Of a stretch of 64,000 bases of DNA, positions 1-8,876 are shown piece after piece. The notes under the pieces were generated by a model, which did no database searches, was not told the origin of the DNA, and saw only the letters and a program-made list of their open reading frames with translations. Source of the stretch: Laburnicola sp. R22_1 (taxonomy: Eukaryota > Ascomycota > Dothideomycetes > Pleosporales > Didymosphaeriaceae); NCBI GenBank assembly GCA_014281115.1, contig JACONQ010000012.1:2418001-2482000 (forward strand), in the 5' to 3' direction. The first letter of the stretch is position 1; every line of letters begins with the position of its first letter. The position numbers and the translations under genes are program-made.

Positions 1-1735
1 GCTCGATCTGGATCAGGTATTCGACGGTCGGTTTATTCCTAATAGTGCCCTTTTCTCCCGGCTGTGAATCGTCAAAGATGGTCATTTTACTGTTGTGGAG
101 TGTAAGAGGAGGAGGAGCAGGTGGCGGGTCATCCATCAACGCTGAGAGAGGAGCGTTCGGGACAAGCTGGTCAAAGCTAGTGAAGGCTGCTTTTGGTTCT
201 TGCTTCGGCTCCTCGGGTACTTTGGTAGGCGATGGTGTTCTCATATCTGGTGAGGACATGTTGCTAATCCCAAAGGCCGACATGTCGCTTTCTACAAGTG
301 TCTCGCTCTGAGAGGAGGTCGGAGTCACGATGCCTTGCGTAGTGCTCTCAGACTGGTCGTCGGTCAATGAGCTGCTTGATGCCGTGTGTTCCTTCCGCTT
401 TGCGTCCTATATCGATGTCAGAACGATGGATTCGCTATTGACTGGAAATCACGCAGTATAACTTGACTTACCTCCTCGGCAATCATGTGATTCAACCGCT
501 GTGCTTCCTGCATCGCATCATCCATAGCTTGCTGCGCTCGACTGACAACGCGCTTATGCTTCTTCGCCTCTTCGTTTGCCTGGCTCTCACCATTCACCAG
601 TGGGGATGCCTCGACGCCAGCATCGATAGCATTCAGGAAATCCGGCTCGCCTTCCTCTAAGAGGTACACGATCCAAGTGTTGATCCACTCGGGTTTCGAA
701 CAAGTCGTGACAACCATCTCCAGAACCACCTTGGCCAAAATTTGGTGGAGAAACTCCCGCGCCGGTTTACAGTTATATGTTTTCGGTTCCAGGTAGTTTT
801 GCAGAATATCCTCGGCCACACCGCTCATCTGCTTGGCCTGAAAGTCGGCATCCAGGATGGTTGCTAGGGTGCTGTCACGCTTCATCTTCAGATATAGATC
901 CACAGCCTCGGGGGCGGTGTCGCCAGGCGCGGCCAGCATGGCGTTGGAGAGCTCGGAGAAGAAAATAATCATAAAAGACGAGGACTTGGTCACAAAGTCG
1001 ACAAAGGTGTCGGCTGGCCGCTTGCGGGAGAGATGGGTAGACACGGAGATTAAAAAGGCCGTCAAGGTCTGTCGACACGAGTTGGGGAAGAGGGTTTCGG
1101 AGGGTATGATGGGTGAATACCACCACCTGCGTTCTATTAGACGAGTACATGTACATGGATTCGCGAGCATACTTGACATAGTCGCGTATCACCGCGTCAG
1201 TCAGCTCGGTGAGTGCAGCAGCCGTCTCTGGCCGAAAGTCGGAAAAGTCCAGCTCCTGGCCAGAGTACAGCTTGACGCTCACGTCCGAATCCTCCTCCTT
1301 GTCGTCGCTCTTGCCTCTCTTGTCCCGCCATTCGAGCACCCGGTGCGCCACGTCTACCCCGAGCTCCCGCCGCCGCGCCTCCTGGCCCGTGTCGGCGCCA
1401 TTGTCACCACGCGACTGTCCTTCCCAAGTCGCATGCAGCACCACACCGCCAACCACGCCTATCAGAATCAATCCGACTCTTCCCAGGATCAAATAGGTGC
1501 CCGCACCCAGGCCGAGCAGGCATGCGCCGAGCGTCTCGTTGCTCGCTGTCGAGAGGAACAGCAGGGCGCGGTCGATGAGCGCCTTCCAGTCGATTGGCGG
1601 GGCGTCCTTGGGAGCGCTTTCCGGCGCAGGTGTCTTTTCGATGGCTTCTACGGCTTCAACGGAGGGCGCAAGCGCGTCGCGGGGTTCATCGGTCGGCAGT
1701 CGGCGGGAACTCGGCACGTCGATAGAGTCGCTCAT
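1..1735 (-). CDS. PXA-PX domain sorting nexin, membrane-anchored (3' end outside window)
   Basis: Exons read as complement of 1173-1735, 472-1126 and 1-406, with introns 1127-1172 (46 nt) and 407-471 (65 nt). Residues about 55-105 hold one or two hydrophobic segments. A PXA domain follows (about 165-345): the splice joins DYVK to WWYSPIIPSETLF, the usual start of that domain. A Lys/Gln-rich stretch and a long Ser/Pro/Glu-rich linker come next. The window ends at NKPTVEYLIQIE, which looks like the first strand of a PX phosphoinositide-binding domain. Family members (Mdm1/Snx13-like, fungal PXA-PX proteins) tether endosome, vacuole or ER membranes. The C-terminus lies beyond base 1. It diverges from the thioesterase gene across about 320 bp. 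Confidence 0.85.
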
Positions 1736-1815
1736 GGTGTCTATAGCTGCGTGCGCACATGGAGTACAATCAAGGACACAGGCCCGCGCAACGGTTGGGA
1801 GGAACGGCGCTCTCC

Positions 1816-1875
1816 TGCGAGTGAGTCTGCGAGTGAGTCTGCGAGTGAGTCTGCGAGTGAGTCTGCGAGTGAGTC
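1816..1875. repeat. 12-bp tandem repeat in a divergent promoter
   Basis: Five head-to-tail copies of TGCGAGTGAGTC lie between the start codons of the PXA-PX gene (1735) and the thioesterase gene (2056). The repeat encodes open frames in several registers (Ser-Glu-Ser-Ala and the like), which explains the spurious ORFs here; it is more likely promoter or 5' UTR sequence. Confidence 0.8.
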
Positions 1876-2055
1876 GGCAATCTGGCGCGATTGCCAGGAG
1901 ACGGTTTCACGCTCCGGTTGGCCCTGCTTATTCTGGGACGCGCCTGCCTGGCCCGGCCAAACGTTCCGCCGCCGCCGCCACTTCTTTCTTTCGGATGCCC
2001 GAGCGAGCCTTCCAGCCTCCGCCCTGCGCTGTGCATCCCTCTCACTCCCGCCAGC

Positions 2056-2517
2056 ATGGCCGCCGCATCGCCCGCCCACGACCCCGACATCTTGGCCCAC
2101 GTCGAAAGGTTCTGGCAGGCCCGGCTACCGCACAGCGCCATCTACCAGCTGGTGCTCGCGGACGTCCAGTTCACGCACGCCTCCCAGGGCCTCGTGCGTG
2201 CCCGTCTGACGCTGACCAAGAACCACGTCAACTCCCACGGCGGCATCCACGGCTCCGTGTCTGCCACGCTAGTCGACTGGGTCGGCGGCATAGCCATTGC
2301 TGCATGGGATCGCAGGACCAAGACGGGCGTCAGTACCGATATCCACATTACGTACCAGAGCTCTGCGAAAGAGGGCGACGTCATTGAGATTGAGGGCGTA
2401 GCGACAAAGGTCGGGGGCACGCTCGCGTTCACGACGTGTACCATCTACAGGGTCGTGGACGACAAGCCGGGTCCCATTGTTGCATCGGGCTCGCACACCA
2501 AGTTTGTCAAGGGCTGA
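2056..2517 (+). CDS. HotDog-fold acyl-CoA thioesterase (ACOT13/PaaI-like)
   Basis: A single exon of 153 codons. The start MAAASPAHDPDI was chosen because its context CCAGCATGG is good and the family begins close to this point; an upstream in-frame ATG at 1891 would add an unconserved Pro-rich leader. The central NSHGGIHGSVSATLVDW matches the Asn...HGG...VD active-site helix of Them2-like thioesterases, followed by HotDog beta strands (VSTDIHITYQ, GDVIEIEG). Such enzymes hydrolyse acyl-CoA to free acid and CoA, in the cytosol or mitochondria. Short and intronless; nothing broken. The exact acyl substrate cannot be told from sequence. Confidence 0.85.
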   Translation: MAAASPAHDPDILAHVERFWQARLPHSAIYQLVLADVQFTHASQGLVRARLTLTKNHVNSHGGIHGSVSATLVDWVGGIAIAAWDRRTKTGVSTDIHITYQSSAKEGDVIEIEGVATKVGGTLAFTTCTIYRVVDDKPGPIVASGSHTKFVKG

Positions 2518-3690
2518 GCCCGACATGATGCTGTCTACCATTCGCATGCTTCTGTGTGGATTGGACATGCGGGTGCTACACAACACGCCATCTTCTTTGG
2601 GCTATCATTCTTCGCTCCATGAATGACGGGTTCCACTCGGATGGCGGAGAGAAAAGTCCCTTGCGCTTTAGAACTCATCTCGAGCCTCACGGCGACGACG
2701 GCATGAGAATTTTCCGGGGTAACATACATATAGAAGAAGAATCGACCTTGTTTCACATGCCCACTATCATACTGCAAGCGTACCTACAAACTCGGCTATA
2801 GAATATATCGTTAACACTCTCCAGCCCTATGGCTGCTTACATTCTACGGCACAATCAGCCCGCCATTTGACCAGTAGCTTCCCAACCGCAACTACATTTT
2901 CGCAACTTCCTCATCCAGACCTCGTGCTCTTTTAAGCCCACGCGCATGCGAATCGTAACAAAACGCACATGCATCACTGTAATCTTTGGTCCTGCCTCTG
3001 TACAACAGTACAGTACTGCGAGAGACATCTGCAGGTTCCCCGGCTCCTTGCGACTACTAGGCACTTAGTTTAGAGGGGAAATTAAACATGGCGAGGGATA
3101 TAGAAAGGATGCAGATGTACACTCTAAGAGTTTTGGGATAATTGTAAATATTGGCCTACTAGCACCGAAATCTATCGGAGGGAGCTGATACGAATCAATT
3201 CTCTCGATGGGTTTGGGGTAGCCGGCATAGGCGATCAATTGATGTCGGCGTTCCATTCGAATCAACATCACCTTAGGTAGCCACCCACACTATCCTAAGA
3301 GCCTTATCTTTATTTTCTAAAAGCAAAAATAGTGGCATTCTCCTTCTTGCCACTAATTTCTATTCTAAAAAGTTAAGCAGTTATTATTATTAGAACAAAG
3401 CCTATAGCTGCACCTTTAAAAGCAAGCCTTTAGAGCTGCAGCTTGTCGTCGATGGCCTATTGGATAAGCTTGTAGTTTCGCGTGGGAATACCGTTTGCAA
3501 TAACGTTTGCAATAACATATTGCAGCATAGTATAGCATAGAACAAGAAGCCCACTACTAGCTAGGATAATGGCGACGCTAAGGGTGGAGAAAGATACTGC
3601 GCCTGAACTAGGTGGCACGTTGATTTTTTTTTACTATTATATAGCTAATGGGATGGCGTATTGCGGAGCTTGATAATATAGGTATTCCCG
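2518..3690. other. Intergenic, no gene recognised
   Basis: Scattered short ORFs on both strands have no family features. Composition becomes A/T-richer after about 3280, with a 12-bp direct repeat (CGTTTGCAATAA twice near 3490-3515). It contains the 3' UTR of the thioesterase gene. I see no RNA gene. Confidence 0.5.
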
Positions 3691-3696
3691 ACGACG

Positions 3697-4311
3697 TTGG
3701 TTGCGCCGGTTGCGTATTCGACGAGAGTCTTTTATACGCTAGCGAGACCGGATGGAAACCAGTTTTCAACCTTTGTGTCAGCGCCCGATTCGCATACCCA
3801 TGTGATATGGGCTACGGCGCAGCGGGAGGTGGGGGTGCCGGAGGAGGGGTATTTGGGGGCTGTTGCGGTGGCGCCTGTGACGAGTGTTTTGGAGGAGGGG
3901 GAGCCTGTGCGGTCGGTTATGCAGCTTGGGATGATGGAGGGGGCTGCGGCGTATTTTGATGAGTTTGACGTCGCGGATGCGTGTACGGCTGAGGGGGTAC
4001 GACGAGCGAAGCTGGTGCGAGAGGTCGAAGCTACGGCGTTGACGGGCATTGCGATGGCGTCGGGGGTGCAGTTGCTGAAAGATGGGTGGGAGGAGGATCC
4101 TCATGTCCGGCGGTATCAGGACCTCGTCCGCAATGGCGGCAAGGCTATTTCGAAGCCCCTCCTGGTCAGCAAAGGCGAAGCCGACCCTTTGCTCCAGTAC
4201 TCCGTCACCGCCGCCGCAGTCCAATCCACAGTGGAAAAATTCCCGGATGCCTCAATCGAGTTCATCCATATGCCAGGCGTGTCGCACGATCCCGCGTTGA
4301 CCAGCTTCTAG
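3697..4311 (+). pseudogene. Truncated secretory lipase / alpha-beta hydrolase remnant
   Basis: This open frame of about 204 codons starts without an ATG. Its second half resembles fungal secretory lipases: GYLGAVAVAPV after the nucleophile region, YFDEFDVADACTAEG, then KGEADPLL with the likely catalytic Asp and MPGVSHDPAL with the likely catalytic His. The segment that should carry the nucleophile elbow (normally a GHSQGG-like motif) reads HVIWATAQREV, with no Ser. The N-terminal half is collapsed: VFYTLARPDG runs almost directly into the elbow, as if about 80 residues were deleted. The C-terminal helix after His is also short. I read it as a decayed fragment, not an active enzyme. Confidence 0.55.
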
Positions 4312-4654
4312 TGGTACTAGATAGACTAGATTGCTAACTAATTTGGGGGCAAGGAGGCGAGGCCTAGATGTAAGGAAGTGCTGGTTAAGGCGGCGAGACG
4401 GTTGGAAGCCTATCAAGCTGAGGTCAATTGGCACCTATTGACCGGGACTCCGCCATATCAGATGGGCTAAGACGTTGTGTCGGTCGTGCCACACAGAGTT
4501 CATGTCGATAGTTGGCATGCAGTCAGATTTGGTGAGCTCCGTGCTATATCAACGTGTAATATGCGTTTCTGTCATCCCACAAATCTCAATTGAATCTAGT
4601 TACAGTTAGTACTACTCAGCCGAGAATAGAACAGGAAATTTAGAATTCGTTACG
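4312..4654. other. Intergenic between lipase remnant and transporter 3' end
   Basis: No coding potential, RNA gene or repeat is recognised. The lipase remnant and the transporter converge on this gap. Confidence 0.5.
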
Positions 4655-6052
4655 CTAATCAGATCTCTTCTCATGTTCCGAAGGGTTGTTAATACTGAAA
4701 ACACCGCTCCTGCCCCAACCCACTCCCACCATAGTTTTATCCTCATCTTTTCCAGGCCACAGCAATTCCCCAACCCACACGGCCTTGATGCACAGCACCG
4801 CCACCAACAACCACATGATGACGAGGCATAGCGTCAACGCGCTACACACGCCCTTGATACCCTCACTATTCAGCACATCGGCGACCTGGATCGCAGCCAG
4901 TGTCAACCCGGCGTTTGGGAAGATAAAGGCCCACCAGTTCAGGGTAAAGGTCATGCGGCGGAGGCCAGCTAACACGGCGACGGACGAGATGCAAAAGAAC
5001 CAAAAGGCGAAGAGGACGATGAAGAGGCCAGAGAGAACGCCTATATTCTTGATCAGGGCGCCGTCGGGAAGCTCGAGCTCAGTGAATTGCGCGCGTGGTA
5101 CAACGCTCGGGGCTTGCTTTGCGAGCGAGATAAGGCCGGCGGCTGTGTAGCCCGCAGGCCCGACAGAGACGTACATGCCTGGACGTGTTGGCGGCGGTGG
5201 CAGTTCGCTGGTCATGAGACGCTGCGTGTAGAGCGAGTACATCAACAAGGCGACGATCCACGCAAGACCTTGGAATGCGACAGCTCCGACCCCTGTATAA
5301 TAGTGAGCACCGTACTTGGGTTAGAGGTAAACTTACACATGTACCACCCGCGGTCTGTCGGCTGACTCGGTATCATCGTTCCCGCCATCGTGCCCACCAC
5401 CAACAGCGGATAAATGGGGAATATCCACGCAGGCACAGCTTCGTTGACATTGAGTCTGACGCTCTGGAAGAAGACGTAGTACTGCCCCACGCCCACGACA
5501 AACACGATGCCACAGTACATCCAGAAGCAAATCTCCAGCGCCTTCACCAGCCACGGTCCGCTCTCAGGAACACCATAGGTTTGCGCGCCGTTGAGGATGA
5601 GCGAAACCGAGACCCAGTACGCGCCGTAAAACAGACCTTCGACGGGATGGAGCAGGGATTTGACAAACTTTGCGGGGACGAGGATGAAGCGCGTCGCCAT
5701 GAGAGCATTGAACAAGATGAAGAGCACGATATTGAGAATGTAGAAGATTTTGCCAATGGTCATGAGTCCTGGGAACGTGTTGGGCGTGTTGGCTAGCACG
5801 ACGGCGATGGCGCCTGTCGACATGGTGCAGGCGAACCTATTCGGTCCAGAGTCAGCGTTTGGATACGCTGAGTGGGCGAGTGTGCTTGCCATAGCCTATA
5901 CAATGCTTTGTTAGCTATCCCTTCACACGTCTCGAGCAAACTTACCAGGTGAAATGCGCAACGCGATCTCTGAACGTGACTCGCGTGGGAGGGACGCCAT
6001 TCTCCGCATTGCCCTCCTCGTCACCTTTTCGCGTCTTGTCTTGGAAGCGCAT
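4655..6052 (-). CDS. TDT-family transporter (SLAC1 / malic acid-sulfite transport type)
   Basis: The model is complement of 5946-6052, 5890-5895, 5337-5836 and 4655-5292, giving 416 residues. Exon 1 ends RVAHFTW, and the main body opens FACTMSTGAIAVVLANTPNTFPGL, the hallmark first membrane helix of tellurite-resistance/dicarboxylate transporters (Mae1, Ssu1, SLAC1 fold). About ten hydrophobic segments follow, for example KIFYILNIVLFILFNALM and LLVAVLCIKAVWV. A 6-nt micro-exon (GCTATG) flanked by a GT-AG and a GC-AG intron restores the family spacing HFTW-LW-FACTM; skipping it also keeps frame but loses two residues. The first in-frame ATG after an upstream stop is at 6052. It likely exports or imports malate or sulfite at the plasma membrane; the substrate is not determinable. 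Confidence 0.85.
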
Positions 6053-6757
6053 TCTCTCCGCCGTCGCTGCGCGTAGAAAGTGAGTCCCCGGAACAGGTAC
6101 GCGTCCAGACTTTGTAGTCTTTCATGGTTGCAGATGCCTGATGTCATTGTTGGATGACGCGCTAACCGGGTACTCGGATCAGCATATCTTGGCTCCGATA
6201 GTGTTGAAGCTTGAGAAAAGAGAGTCATGATGGTAGAGGAGGCTTTAGTGCTAAATAATGTGCTCGAATTGTGAACTCAAGTTTTAATTACACTACGGTT
6301 CGTCTCGTTGGGTGCGCGAATATTTGGTCACGTGATATCCATGGTAGGATTAGCGTGAGATCTGCATTCTCAGTACCTTCACCGTATTCTGAAATAAGTT
6401 TACAAAGTCTCAGAGGGTAAAGAGCTTTTACACTACGCCCCAATTGAAGCAAGGTGTACGAGAAGGGATTGAATAAACCGAAAGAAGATGTGCTAGTCAG
6501 AGGCTTCTAGCCATGTATTTGACTTTGGATTCAGGCATATCTAAATTAGGGCTCTCTGATTGTTTGCCATGTAAGCCACCAAGAAGATATGGGAAATCTC
6601 CCGTCTTAGATGCGTCGCCCGATCCAAAGCCCCTTAGGCTCCAAGTTCCACCATGTCGCTCGCAGTCTCTGATCATGAGCCGCAATATCTCGATTTCGTC
6701 ATTCCAGACTGATCTGTTCTAGCCTGGACTCCCCATGTGTGGTCGCAGAACCGGAAG
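6053..6757. other. Intergenic: transporter promoter and 3' flank of F-box-like gene
   Basis: It holds the upstream region of the transporter (with a GGTCACGTGATA motif near 6325-6337) and the 3' side of the next gene. Short ORFs here lack any family features. Confidence 0.5.
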
Positions 6758-8002
6758 CTAGGCGCTGGCGATCCCGCGAATGAGAACTTGCTCGTATGTC
6801 GGAACGCGATAGTCGCAGCCAGCGCACGGGCGTGTGAACTTGCCTGTATCCTCCCGCACCACGAAATCGAGCTTACTATACTCCTTGAGATCGGAGATGC
6901 CGAAGCGTTTGAGCACAGCAAAGGCCTTTATAAGGGTCAAGTGGTACCGTTTCGGGGAGCGGACGTATACGTGTGAAGGCGGTGGTCCCTCTGGGAGACA
7001 ACGGACGTATATGGCCTTCTGAGAGCGAATATACATGGTTGGGCGCGCTGGTTCCTCTGGGAAACACTCGATGTGAACCGCGCATTCAACCTGGAGTTTC
7101 ATGCCCTCCTGGTCGCGCAAGCGTTTCAACCAAGCCTCGTTGTCATTGGCAAGGAAGTTGTTGATGGCCTCCAGGTACTCGTAACTGTCTTCGACGGCTT
7201 CCATGAGATCGTCCAGCTGGAGCTCGTGGTAGAAGTCGCAGTCGTTGCCGCAGCCACACTGGAGCGCGTGACCACACTCGTCGCAGTTGTGATCCCAAAA
7301 GTCCATATCGGCCAGTTTCCGACAGACGAATCTAGCAGTGAACTCTGGGCGATGTGCGTGCAATTCCTATAGTAAATGCATATCAGTATATCTGTGATAG
7401 TACAGATCGGTACACTCACCAAGAGACGGCTAAGGTCGAACAGCAGGTCATCACCATAAGGCGACCTATGATCGAACGAGACGAGCAGCAACTTGGGGGC
7501 GTGGACGTAGTTTATGGGATCCGAATAGAAATTGTCAATGTAGGGGCGGACGTCGTCGACGTCGAGGCGGAGGACGTGGTTGCGAAGCCAGAGAGGCCGG
7601 TATTCTTGGCGAATCTGCTTGCACGTCTGAGACAGAGCGAGAAACGTGCGGTACCTAGACTGGCGGCCTTTGCCCTCGAGCCACCTAGAAAGCGTACGTG
7701 GCATACTATAAGTGGAAAAGGGCTTAGCATTGATCATGTTTTGCATTTTGTGCAACTTACATGTCGTATCCGAAGCGTTCCTCTTGTGCGAAGTGGTAGA
7801 TGCGGTTGCGGAGCTCTGTAAAAGCGATAGTCAGTCTGCGCTCTTGCGTTTAGAATAATATGGCCGTACCTGCAGGCAGTTCAAGCAGGCGGCATCGCGC
7901 AACCTTTGGCTGAATCTCTTCGGCGGCCTGCGCCTTTGCCTTGTTCTTGTTACCACCACGCTTCTTGCCCTTCTTCGCTTGGGATACGACGCCTTTGGCC
8001 AT
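6758..8002 (-). CDS. Uncharacterised F-box-like protein
   Basis: Exons are complement of 7870-8002, 7761-7815, 7420-7705 and 6758-7366 (introns 54, 55 and 53 nt), giving 360 residues. The N-terminus is Lys-rich (MAKGVVSQAKKGKKRGG), then comes RLLELPAELRNRIYHFAQEE, the motif that opens many fungal F-box-like proteins. Next is SQTCKQIRQEYRPLWLRNHV, typical of the same family, and a Cys/His cluster (CDECGHALQCGCGNDCDFYH) that could bind metal. A short repeated phrase (MYIRSQKAIYVRCLPEG, then VYVRSPKRYHL) lies near residue 270. By analogy it could be a substrate adaptor of an SCF ubiquitin ligase, but no partner is visible. Splice sites are all canonical and frame is kept throughout. Confidence 0.75.
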
Positions 8003-8636
8003 TGTGGCTTGCAAAGGTGTTGTGCCCGAGTTGACGGTGTTGAGTTGAAAGTTGTCTTGAGACGTCGCAGGGCGAGGTGTTTATATGCTTGGGGCGGGTG
8101 TTTGGTGTGAGAGAAGAAGTCTTGGCAGACAAACTGTGAAAGCAACAAACCATGGGCGGTTTCGCTGACAAGTTGCCAGGTTACATTGGTTTTCTCGCAT
8201 CGTGGTTTATATTTACCGGTAAACCCCTCTTACAGAGTAACACATACATCCCGTGTCGGACTTTGCTGTCAATGCTTGTAAAGTCTACCACATTCCCTAG
8301 GCGGTACAAGAGAGTTCCCGGTTATATACCACGTGTAGGCAATCGAGCTCATCGCGATGTTCGCGCCCATGTTCGCGTTGTCGGTAACGGCTGGTAGATG
8401 ACTCTCTGGTACTTTAGCACCGATATTGAGTATAATGCTGCGTAGTTTTCAAACCTACCTAGACGTTGCCACGTTGGTACTGGCTTCAAGCGCGATGACC
8501 ATAAGGATGACGTTGGATTAGCGCGGCGCAATGCGGTGGGTCGTGCCTGCAGGAACACAACTTGACGTCACGAGAAATGAAAGGCTAAATACATCGCAAC
8601 CGCCCAATGGACGATCGCCTCACGTCGTTCACCATG
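8003..8636. other. Intergenic upstream of the F-box-like gene
   Basis: Promoter of the minus-strand gene plus unassigned sequence. A plus-strand ORF at 8152-8397 has no supporting features. No repeat or RNA gene is seen. Confidence 0.45.
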
Positions 8637-8876
8637 CTATCGCTCGCCCTTCTGTTGGCATCCCCGGCCTCGGCGTTAGCCTTGCCGGCCTTCCTCGGTG
8701 GTCAATCCCAGATCCACCTTCAACCGCTGGACCATTCCCAGGGCTACCAATTTGACCCAGAAGTCTCGCACCTATGATACGGCCAAGAACCTCATCACGG
8801 CCTGGCCACATAACGACACCATCGACATCGTCCGTGTGACCACCAACAAGAACGGCTCCATGGAATCCCGGACCCC
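8637..8876 (+). pseudogene. Fragment of a possibly secreted protein, frameshifted and interrupted by a hAT insertion
   Basis: From ATG 8637 the frame encodes MLSLALLLASPASALALPAF, a convincing signal peptide, then about 25 residues to a TGA. In another frame the sequence continues with strong C/G third-position bias (YDTAKNLITAWPHNDTIDIV, then RVTTNKNGSMESR) up to the transposon edge, suggesting one frameshift. After the 8-bp target duplication on the far side (12555 on) the second frame stays open only about 16 more codons. I do not recognise the family. It may be a dead gene that the transposon later entered. Confidence 0.4.
8869..8876. repeat. Left 8-bp target-site duplication (CGGACCCC) of hAT copy 1
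   Basis: CGGACCCC directly precedes the element end CAGACTTGTCAA and recurs exactly at 12547-12554 after the right end. An 8-bp duplication is the hAT superfamily signature. Confidence 0.92.

Noticed and set aside
1741..2141. Minus-strand frames with repeated SLAD or THSQ units
   Set aside because: Produced by the 12-bp tandem repeat in the promoter; no other coding evidence.
857..2209. Long plus-strand ORF of 450 codons
   Set aside because: It is antisense to the PXA-PX gene and crosses its introns; its translation has no domain and includes the 12-bp repeat.
5079..5796. Frames antisense to the transporter
   Set aside because: Shadows of the membrane-helix codons; the minus strand gives the clear TDT family.
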